Positions 1-5,351 of a stretch of 27,259 bases of DNA are shown one piece after another; position 1 is the stretch's first letter; each line of letters opens with the position of its first letter. Source of the DNA: an uncultured Lachnospiraceae bacterium (lineage in GTDB: Bacteria > Bacillota > Clostridia > Lachnospirales > Lachnospiraceae); contig CAJTYM010000051.1 in the NCBI GenBank assembly GCA_910583835.1, forward strand, positions 1 through 27,259. Reading direction: 5' to 3'. Below the pieces are notes generated by a model. That model searched no databases. It saw nothing but the letters and a program-made list of their open reading frames with translations, and was not told where the DNA came from. A program made the position numbers and the translations under genes.

Positions 1-10
1 GGTGATGTAT

Positions 11-109
11 ATGAGTACATACGAAGTTTTAAGCCTGTTGTTTTTTGGCGGTTCGTTTCTCGTTGCATTGCTTTCCTATTTAGATAATAGGAACAACAAG
101 CGAAAATAA
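11..109 (+). CDS. Holin-like type I toxin peptide (32 aa)
   Basis: A 32-residue peptide beginning MSTYEVLSLL. It has one hydrophobic helix (about residues 5-23) and a short polar, strongly basic tail ending NNRKR-like (NRNNKRK). This is the layout of the putative holin-like toxin peptides of Firmicutes (Fst/TxpA/BsrG-like, the Hol_Tox type), which insert in the membrane and depolarise it when overproduced. In-frame ATG and GTG codons also lie at 5 and 2; I chose ATG 11 because family members usually start MSxYE. The ribosome site and promoter are mostly outside the window. The assignment is strengthened by what follows: a convergent antisense RNA promoter and two terminators arranged as in known type I toxin-antitoxin loci. 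Family membership is from memory; the antisense arrangement is seen in the sequence. Confidence 0.7.
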   Translation: MSTYEVLSLLFFGGSFLVALLSYLDNRNNKRK

Positions 110-150
110 AAAAAGCCTACCTTGTAATCTTGGCGGATGCAGGTAGGCTT
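102..150 (-). terminator. Rho-independent terminator of the antisense RNA
   Basis: A perfect 10-bp inverted repeat, AAGCCTACCT at 113-122 and AGGTAGGCTT at 141-150. Read on the minus strand it is followed at once by a run of seven T, then ATTTT. The stem lies just after the toxin stop codon, so it also forms in the toxin mRNA. Confidence 0.75.
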
Positions 151-195
151 AGACTTATTTGTGGAGGCTAACCACTTTGTGGGCGGCTGCTCCTT
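102..195 (-). ncRNA. Antisense antitoxin RNA of the type I locus
   Basis: Predicted transcript of about 90 nt on the minus strand. It would start near 195, seven bases beyond the -10 box at 202-207, and end in the U-tract at 102-112 after the hairpin at 113-150. It overlaps the 3' end and the whole 3' untranslated region of the toxin mRNA, so it could pair with it and block translation or trigger decay. The ends are inferred from promoter and terminator positions; expression is not shown by sequence. Confidence 0.6.
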
Positions 196-198
196 TTC
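163..198 (+). terminator. Rho-independent terminator of the toxin mRNA
   Basis: GGAG (163-166) pairs with CTCC (190-193) and CCAC pairs with GTGG inside it. TTTTCT follows on the plus strand. The antisense RNA would carry the complementary stem near its 5' end, a likely first contact point between the two RNAs. Confidence 0.65.
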
Positions 199-201
199 TA
201 T

Positions 202-230
202 AATATAACATTTCTGAATCTGAAAATCAA
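202..230 (-). promoter_or_regulatory. Promoter of the antisense RNA
   Basis: On the minus strand, TTGATT (225-230) and TATATT (202-207) are separated by exactly 17 bases. No ORF lies downstream in this direction before the terminator, so the product would be an untranslated RNA. Confidence 0.65.
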
Positions 231-272
231 CCCCTGCATAAACTTTGTTCTTTATTTATGTTCCTTACAAAA

Positions 273-722
273 TCATTTTTTACCAAATACCATTACCATT
301 GAAAGAATATTATGTAATGCAGTAGCAAAAGACAGAAGAAAGAATATATTTGCATTTTTTCCTCTCTGGTAAAAATATCTCCAGTCCTCAAAAGCCAATT
401 TATTTCTTCTCAAACTATCCCAAAAATCAGATTCTTTAAAATCAGGTTCTAATTGTTGCGCTTGCTTTATAGTCAGTTGAAGGATAGCATCTTTTTCATT
501 ATCATCTATTTGCATATATAATTTTTCCAAATCATGTCCCCAAGGGCTATCAAGCATACTTTTTAAAAATAATTCTATAGAAAAAGCAAGATTAACAATA
601 ATAGGAATAAATGTATAAGCATCCTCTTCTGTATTTATACTATTCCTATGCTTTAAATATTCCTGTTTACCTAAATTGAAAAAAGCTGTAGCTTCATTCA
701 CAATTCTTGGGTCAACTTTCAT
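273..722 (-). CDS. HEPN-like domain protein
   Basis: A 149-residue, mostly helical protein. Its N-terminal half has the HEPN-type pattern of a conserved hydrophobic helix (NLAFSIELFLKSML), a short loop, then GHDLEKLY. A second conserved stretch, AFEDWRYFYQ, and a hydrophobic last helix follow. The RX4-6H catalytic motif of HEPN ribonucleases is not seen, so it is more likely a binding or non-catalytic HEPN member than an RNase toxin. The ATG has a good ribosome site (AAGGAG, about 9 bases upstream). It stands alone on the minus strand, 106 bases after the RlmD tail ORF and running towards the type I toxin locus. No nucleotidyltransferase partner is adjacent. Family assignment is by pattern only and the function is unknown. 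Confidence 0.7.
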   Translation of the reverse strand: MKVDPRIVNEATAFFNLGKQEYLKHRNSINTEEDAYTFIPIIVNLAFSIELFLKSMLDSPWGHDLEKLYMQIDDNEKDAILQLTIKQAQQLEPDFKESDFWDSLRRNKLAFEDWRYFYQRGKNANIFFLLSFATALHNILSMVMVFGKK

Positions 723-792
723 TTCTATTATCTCCTTTACATTTATAACTACAAAAATAGTACACTATTTATACTGGTTTACGGTATGGCTA

Positions 793-816
793 CAGTTCAG
801 CCAAAAAGCTGAACTG
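793..816. repeat. Perfect 9-bp inverted repeat between the RlmD tail ORF and the HEPN-like gene
   Basis: CAGTTCAGC (793-801) and GCTGAACTG (808-816) flank a 6-base loop. It lies just past the end of the minus-strand RlmD tail ORF, where an operon terminator is expected. No T-run follows on either strand, so it is either a weak terminator, an RNA-end stabiliser or an operator for the next gene. Confidence 0.5.
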
Positions 817-828
817 CAACGACTGTCC

Positions 829-1146
829 TCATATCATATTAAAATGCCTAAACGCCGCCATAATCGCTTTTTCTTTCTCTGGCGGGCATTTCGGCACACG
901 GCTTTTTTCTTCGCCCATATTATAATTGAGACGCTTCTCCAAACCGCACTTGTCTTTTATCTGTGCCACATACAGCGACGATACCTTTAGACCATACTCT
1001 GATTTTATCCACTCTTTGATTTCCGTATAGGTTGCAAAACCCTTTACGTCTTTCAAAAATTCGTTATCTTTCGGCTCATAATCGTCGTATGCATACACGA
1101 TATTTTTTGTGTTACTATTTCCTACCCAAAAGGACGCACGTCTCAA
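829..1146 (-). CDS. RlmD C-terminal tail module, out of frame with rlmD
   Basis: A 105-residue ORF whose clear conserved part starts around YAYDDYEPK and ends CPPEKEKAIMAAFRHFNMI. From memory, this block is usually the C-terminal extension of clostridial RlmD-type methyltransferases and also occurs as a short stand-alone protein; it resembles a small helical DNA- or RNA-binding module. Here it overlaps the last 32 bases of rlmD in the +1 frame. The first in-frame start is TTG at 1146, with AGGGGGTG a few bases upstream, so translation by coupling to rlmD is possible. The alternative is a +1 frameshift or an indel that split a once fused protein. The module itself reads cleanly to its natural end, which suggests it is still kept. 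Confidence 0.6.
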   Translation of the reverse strand: MRRASFWVGNSNTKNIVYAYDDYEPKDNEFLKDVKGFATYTEIKEWIKSEYGLKVSSLYVAQIKDKCGLEKRLNYNMGEEKSRVPKCPPEKEKAIMAAFRHFNMI

Positions 1147-2611
1147 CGTGCACCCCCTGCGGAAACATGTCCACCGGCTGCACTTCCCTCAACTCATATC
1201 CACCCTCACACAGATACTTCAAATCCCGGGCAAGGGTAGCCGGGTCGCAGCTCACATAGACCACACGCTCAGGCTGCATTTTCAAAATCGTCTCCAGGCA
1301 TTTCTCGTCACAGCCCTTGCGGGGCGGGTCTACCACAATAACATCTGGATGCAGCATATTTGCTGACTGCCCATTTGTCTTATATTTCTCGGTCTCGCCA
1401 GCTACACTTTCCCTTGCCGCCTCTACAAAAATTCCAGGACATGGCTCCTTCACATTTTCCTGCATATGCTTCTCATAAAAGTCCGGCAGAACTTCCTCCG
1501 CTTTCCCCACAAAAAATGTGACATTTTCCATTGCATTTAATCTGGCATTTTTTCTGGCATCTGCAATAGCTGCTTCAACAATTTCCACGCCGTAGACGTG
1601 CTTCGCCCTCTGTGCCAGAAACAGGGAAATCGTGCCAATCCCGCAATACAGATCCCAGACAGTCTCCGTTCCGGTAAGTCCTGCATAAGATAAAGCTGTC
1701 TCATAAAGTTTTTTAGTCTGAATGGGATTCACCTGGAAAAACGACAAGGGAGAAATCTGGTATTTTATGTCGCCGATGGTATCCGTAATATATCCCTGAC
1801 CCCAAAGGTAGATGATTTCCTCACCCATGATAACGTTCGTATTTTTCTCGTTAACGCTCAAGGCGATGCTCGTCATGCCTGGCAATTCTGCAAGACGTTC
1901 CACCAGCTTTTCTGCATGAGGTATACGCCTGCCGTTCACTACCAGGCAGACCATGATTTGCTTTGTAGTAAACCCGAACCGCACCAGCACATGCCGCAGC
2001 AGGCCTTTGCCAGTACTCTCGTCATATGCTGCAATGTGATAATCCTCCATAAATGAAATTACAATGTCCAGCACTGTCTCATTAATATCTATGCCCAAGC
2101 AGCATTTGCGGTTAGGAATAATATGATGGCTCCTTGCAGCATAAAATCCTGTCACAATTTTGCCATCCTTATCCGTCCCTATAGGAAACTGCGCCTTATT
2201 CCGATAGAAAAAAGGCTCCTCCATACCGATAATCGGATGAAAAAGGATGCCCTGTTTTTCACATTCTGTGTTATCACTGACAGAAAACCCGCCAATCCGC
2301 TGCAGATTGTCGCGTACTTTTTTCTCTTTATACTTGAGCTGCTGCGCATAAGACAATGCCTGGATTTGGCAGCCGCCGCACTGGCGGTAAAATTCACACA
2401 ACGGCTGGACACGGTAGGGAGATGGCTCCAATACTTTCAATAACTTACCAAAACCATACCTCTTTTTCATTTTCATCACCTTAATGAGGACTTTATCGCC
2501 AATTACCGCGTCCTTTACAAAAAATGCCACGCCTCGGGCTTTGCCAATCCCTGCGCCGTCCACGCCCATATCTTCAATCAGGAGTTCAAGCTCCATATTT
2601 TTCTGAAACAT
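1115..2611 (-). CDS. rlmD: 23S rRNA (uracil-5-)-methyltransferase, RlmD/RlmCD type
   Basis: A 498-residue SAM-dependent enzyme that makes 5-methyluridine in 23S rRNA; Gram-positive homologues act on U1939 and/or U747. Residues 1-60 form a TRAM RNA-binding domain. C72, C78 and C81 (CEFYRQCGGC) plus a later cysteine near NRKCCLG match the [4Fe-4S] ligands. The SAM motif is DLYCGIGTISLFLA, followed by VVDPPRKGC and the catalytic cysteine C455 in YVSCDPATLARDL. I start at ATG 2611 rather than an upstream in-frame ATG. ATG 2611 lies two bases past the yhaM stop and has GAGGAA upstream, and the protein then starts as the family does. It ends TAG right after VETCVLLGRK; a conserved tail module follows in another frame. 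It is the third gene of a tight HtrA-like, yhaM, rlmD operon. Confidence 0.9.
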   Translation of the reverse strand: MFQKNMELELLIEDMGVDGAGIGKARGVAFFVKDAVIGDKVLIKVMKMKKRYGFGKLLKVLEPSPYRVQPLCEFYRQCGGCQIQALSYAQQLKYKEKKVRDNLQRIGGFSVSDNTECEKQGILFHPIIGMEEPFFYRNKAQFPIGTDKDGKIVTGFYAARSHHIIPNRKCCLGIDINETVLDIVISFMEDYHIAAYDESTGKGLLRHVLVRFGFTTKQIMVCLVVNGRRIPHAEKLVERLAELPGMTSIALSVNEKNTNVIMGEEIIYLWGQGYITDTIGDIKYQISPLSFFQVNPIQTKKLYETALSYAGLTGTETVWDLYCGIGTISLFLAQRAKHVYGVEIVEAAIADARKNARLNAMENVTFFVGKAEEVLPDFYEKHMQENVKEPCPGIFVEAARESVAGETEKYKTNGQSANMLHPDVIVVDPPRKGCDEKCLETILKMQPERVVYVSCDPATLARDLKYLCEGGYELREVQPVDMFPQGVHVETCVLLGRK

Positions 2612-2612
2612 T

Positions 2613-3560
2613 TTATTCCTCACTTGTCCTACGAATATTGGATTCAAACAGCCGGTTATAGCCCAGCCAGCCGATATTATCATTTCCTGCCGACAAAGCT
2701 TCTCTCATCGTCTGCATTTTGGCGTCTGTATTGTCAGCAAAACTCAGGGCAACCGCCTCTGCCAATGCCGGTTTCTTAGGGGAACCAAATTCAAGCTCAC
2801 CATGATGGGCTAAAATACAGTGCTGCAGTTCGTTTGCCAGTTTTACCGGGAACTCCGGTATAGTGCGAATCCTTTCGTTAACCATTTGCGCACCGATAAC
2901 AATATGCCCCAAAAGCTGCCCTTCATCTGTATAATCATTTGCCGGAAATACCGATAGTTCCCGCAATTTGCCAATGTCATGAAAAATAGCTGCCGTCAGC
3001 AGAAGGTCACGGTGGAGAATTGGATACAATCTGGTATAGTAGTCACATAGCTTTACCACGCTCAGCGTATGCTCCAAAAGCCCTCCGACAAATCCATGGT
3101 GCACGCTCTTTGCCGCACTATGGAATTTAAAGCGACGCTCAAAGTCCTGATCCTCCAAAAAAAAGCTGGAACAGAGTTTTTTCAGATATGGATTTTTCAT
3201 TTCCTGGATAAATGCGCACAGTTCCAGATACATTCCGTCAATATTTTTGTCGCTGACCGGAAGGTAATCTGCCGGATTGCATTCCTCTTCCCGCACTTTA
3301 CGGATTCGTTTGATATTTAGCTGCAGGGCTCCCTGAAAACTGGTGACGTCTCCCATGACATCAATGTAATCTAACGTTTCAAATTCATCAATCCCCTGTG
3401 AATTAGGATCCCAGATTTTCGCATCCAACGTACCCGTTTTGTCCTGCAGAATCAAAGTCTCATACGGTTTTCCTGCTTTGGTAAGCGCAGCCTGCCTGCT
3501 CTTACACAAATAAATTTCTCCAATGCGCTCTCCCTCCCGCAAGGTCTCAATATATTTCAT
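2613..3560 (-). CDS. yhaM: 3'-5' exoribonuclease YhaM family (OB fold plus HD domain)
   Basis: A 315-residue protein of normal YhaM length. The N-terminal third is an OB-fold nucleic-acid-binding domain (LILQDKTGTLDAKIWDP). The second half is an HD metal-dependent phosphohydrolase domain with H in LLEHTLSVVK, the HD pair in AAIFHDIGK, and further histidines in GQLLGHIVIG and ILAHHGELEFGSPKKP. YhaM degrades single-stranded RNA, and to some extent DNA, from the 3' end in the cytoplasm. The ribosome site is AAGGAG, 7 bases before the ATG. It starts 14 bases after the HtrA-like gene, and its stop precedes the rlmD start by only a base, so the three genes are very likely one transcript and the last two are translationally coupled. 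Confidence 0.92.
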   Translation of the reverse strand: MKYIETLREGERIGEIYLCKSRQAALTKAGKPYETLILQDKTGTLDAKIWDPNSQGIDEFETLDYIDVMGDVTSFQGALQLNIKRIRKVREEECNPADYLPVSDKNIDGMYLELCAFIQEMKNPYLKKLCSSFFLEDQDFERRFKFHSAAKSVHHGFVGGLLEHTLSVVKLCDYYTRLYPILHRDLLLTAAIFHDIGKLRELSVFPANDYTDEGQLLGHIVIGAQMVNERIRTIPEFPVKLANELQHCILAHHGELEFGSPKKPALAEAVALSFADNTDAKMQTMREALSAGNDNIGWLGYNRLFESNIRRTSEE

Positions 3561-3574
3561 ATCATTACTCCTTC

Positions 3575-4885
3575 TTACTGTAAAATTCCCACTGCCACTT
3601 TACATTCCAGGTCAACATAACCCTCGCCAATCTGACGTTTAACAGCAATTGTTATCTCGTCCTCCGGCTGTCTCTCGTATATCTTTTGGTAATACTGTAC
3701 CGAATTGATAATCTCTTCCCCATTAATTGCAATGATGACGTCTGCCGCCTGCAGGCCGCCTGCCATAGCCGGGGAATCTAATTCCACTGACTTGATATAC
3801 ACGCCTTTGGGAATTCCATATTCCTCTGCAATATCATTTGTAACTGTGCTGATACGCAGGCCTACATAGGGAATATCCCGGTTATTTGACAAATCTTCAA
3901 TCACTTGCTTCAATTCAGAAATGGACAATGCCGTAATGGTATTGCGGTTGCTCTGGTTACTGTAATCCTGCAGCACCAGTCCCACAACTTCCCCCTGTAA
4001 ATTAATCAGTACGCCGCTGCCATTTTCATTTCCAATAATGTCCGTGGTAAAAATCGTATAATTTGTATCTATCGTGGAAACTGTATTCTGGGACGAGGTG
4101 ATAGTCCCGCATAAAATAGAATAGTTTGCTCCCAATGGGCTTCCAATGGCAAGTACAGAAGTTCCCTGAGTAATCGCATAAGAATTCCCCAAGACGGCGA
4201 CGCTGATTTGATTCATTGTCTCCTCTGAAATCTCAGACAGGGGAACGGCAATTACCGCAATTCCCGTATTGCCATCATATTTCTTCAGCGATGCAGAGGC
4301 TTCTGTCTCATCAATAAATGTGATATGAATTGCCATAGCATCTGCAATAATCTTTTTCTCCGTCAAAATTAAAAGTTCCTGCCCATTATTTTCTATGATA
4401 ATGCCAGCAGAACTGTTCTCATTTTCGTAAGGCGTATCAAACCAGTCCACACCGCTTGTAACCCCGGTAACCGTCACCAGGGATTTACTCGCCTGCTGCC
4501 CTATGGCATACATTTTATTCTGCAGTTCCTGATAATCCTCCGGCTCCAACTGTTCCTGAACAACAACCGTCTGATTCTCCGGCTGTTTTTCCGGCTCAGG
4601 CTCGGGCTCAGGTTCCTTTTCCTCTTTCTTCTCTGATGCCGGTTGTATCTCCTGCGGAACAACATCCTTAGGGATAGTGATTACGGACTCCTCCTCTGGA
4701 TAAAGTTTTTCCTCAAAATAAGGCTTTAAAAGCACAAAAACAAAACATGCTGCTGCACCGAATACGATTGCACACAGAAGATTGTATACTGCCTTGAGCA
4801 ACAGCCGCCGTTTGTTGATAGGTTTGTCCTTTATTTTCTCCTTGATAAAAGCAAATTCCTGCTCACCCTGGTCCTGTTGTTTCAT
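3575..4885 (-). CDS. Membrane-anchored HtrA/DegP-like protein with PDZ domain, predicted inactive protease
   Basis: A 436-residue protein. The cytoplasmic N-terminus (1-27) is followed by one membrane segment (about 28-53), an acidic Pro-Glu linker (about 85-105), a trypsin-like S1C domain (about 120-320) and a PDZ domain (about 335-425, with PYVGLRIS and SPAMAGGLQAADVIIAINGE). The fold is recognisable, but the catalytic triad is gone. The usual TNxHVI is TEKKIIADA with K178 at the His position. The usual TDLAV is TGIAVI with G208 at the Asp position. The usual GNSGGPL is ENGSGVL with G289 at the Ser position. It therefore probably senses or binds misfolded envelope proteins, or acts as a scaffold, without cleaving. 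It is first in the operon with yhaM and rlmD; AGGAGG precedes the ATG, and a strong promoter lies at 4945-4973. Confidence 0.85.
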   Translation of the reverse strand: MKQQDQGEQEFAFIKEKIKDKPINKRRLLLKAVYNLLCAIVFGAAACFVFVLLKPYFEEKLYPEEESVITIPKDVVPQEIQPASEKKEEKEPEPEPEPEKQPENQTVVVQEQLEPEDYQELQNKMYAIGQQASKSLVTVTGVTSGVDWFDTPYENENSSAGIIIENNGQELLILTEKKIIADAMAIHITFIDETEASASLKKYDGNTGIAVIAVPLSEISEETMNQISVAVLGNSYAITQGTSVLAIGSPLGANYSILCGTITSSQNTVSTIDTNYTIFTTDIIGNENGSGVLINLQGEVVGLVLQDYSNQSNRNTITALSISELKQVIEDLSNNRDIPYVGLRISTVTNDIAEEYGIPKGVYIKSVELDSPAMAGGLQAADVIIAINGEEIINSVQYYQKIYERQPEDEITIAVKRQIGEGYVDLECKVAVGILQ

Positions 4886-4944
4886 AACCGCCCTCCTGAT
4901 GGATTTATCTTAATGCGTTTATGCTCAAACTTTGCCCCTTTACC

Positions 4945-4973
4945 ATTATACGTTTTTCCCTCATTTGTTGCAA
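4945..4973 (-). promoter_or_regulatory. Promoter of the HtrA-like/yhaM/rlmD operon
   Basis: On the minus strand, TTGCAA (4968-4973) and TATAAT (4945-4950) are separated by exactly 17 bases, a near-consensus vegetative promoter. Transcription would start near 4938, about 50 bases before the HtrA-like ATG. The -35 box is shared with the divergent mutS2 promoter. Confidence 0.7.
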
Positions 4974-4996
4974 GATTTTTCTTTTTGAGTTATACT
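4968..4996 (+). promoter_or_regulatory. Divergent promoter for mutS2, sharing its -35 box
   Basis: TTGCAA (4968-4973) is its own reverse complement and also works on the plus strand. TATACT follows at 4991-4996 after exactly 17 bases. Transcription would start near 5003, inside the first palindromic repeat, giving a leader of about 350 nt before the mutS2 ATG. Confidence 0.6.
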
Positions 4997-4998
4997 TT

Positions 4999-5042
4999 GA
5001 CCTAAGGAGGGACCCAGCATAGCTGGGAGGATTCCTTAGGTC
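4999..5042 (+). other. Long hairpin at the predicted 5' end of the mutS2 transcript
   Basis: GACCTAAGGA (4999-5008) pairs perfectly with TCCTTAGGTC (5033-5042). Inside it CCCAGC (5013-5018) pairs with GCTGGG (5022-5027) around a 3-base loop. A degenerate copy with one mismatch in the outer stem occurs around 5161-5204. No T-run follows, so it is not a standard terminator. Confidence 0.65.
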
Positions 5043-5073
5043 TCTTATCGGTTCCAGAAAAGTAAATGGACCT

Positions 5074-5095
5074 AAGGAGGGACCATATGACCTGA
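5074..5095 (+). promoter_or_regulatory. Ribosome site plus two-codon mini-ORF in the mutS2 leader, copy 1
   Basis: AAGGAGG (5074-5080), a 6-base gap, then ATG ACC TGA (5087-5095). The Shine-Dalgarno match and spacing are better than those of many real genes, but the reading frame ends after Met-Thr. It could be chance within the repeat or a short leader ORF that holds ribosomes. Confidence 0.3.
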
Positions 5096-5145
5096 GGGGA
5101 GGAGCCCTGATGCCTTTTTTCGGTTCCAATGAAGTAAATGGACCT

Positions 5146-5167
5146 AAGGAGGGACCATATGACCTGA
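5146..5167 (+). promoter_or_regulatory. Ribosome site plus two-codon mini-ORF in the mutS2 leader, copy 2
   Basis: The same arrangement as the copy 72 bases upstream: AAGGAGG (5146-5152), 6 bases, ATG ACC TGA (5159-5167). Confidence 0.3.
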
Positions 5168-5182
5168 GGGGGGACCCAGCGT

Positions 5183-5282
5183 AGCTGGGGAGAGTCCTGA
5201 GGTCCTGTTTCGGTTCCAACGAAGCATATCGCAGCTGGGGAGAGTCCTGAGGTCCTGTTTCGGTTCCAACGAAGCATATCGC
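5183..5282 (+). repeat. Perfect 50-bp tandem duplication inside the array
   Basis: The 50 bases 5183-5232 are repeated exactly at 5233-5282, and a diverged third partial copy follows to about 5330. Exact identity points to a recent duplication or a slippage-prone site. Confidence 0.85.
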
Positions 5283-5351
5283 AGCTGGGAGGAGCCCTGA
5301 TGCCTTTTTTCGGTTCCAATGAAGTAAATGGACATGAGGAGAATTTAAAAT

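Larger units (their letters stand above)
4999..5340 (+). repeat. Composite repeat array between the HtrA-like gene and mutS2
   Basis: About 340 bases made of reused blocks. Block A, GACCTAAGGAGGGACC, occurs at 4999, 5069 and 5141. Block B, GACCTGAGGGG, occurs at 5089 and 5161. Block C is CAGC-xTA-GCTGGG or its half. Block D, CGGTTCCAAxGAAG (with a variant CGGTTCCAGAAAAG), occurs five times, about 50-90 bases apart. Several blocks pair with each other, so the array is rich in hairpins. It holds no convincing gene; the ORFs on its minus strand are low-complexity readings of the repeats. It fills the predicted 5' leader of mutS2 and looks like a dispersed intergenic repeat family that has expanded here. 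Confidence 0.8.

Noticed and set aside
2612..2683. Longer N-terminus for rlmD from ATG 2683
   Set aside because: It would overlap the yhaM 3' end by 71 bases and add residues the family lacks; ATG 2611 has a ribosome site and fits the TRAM domain start.
5183..5330. CRISPR-like spacing of 50-bp repeats
   Set aside because: The copies are directly adjacent with no unique spacers, and no cas gene is present.
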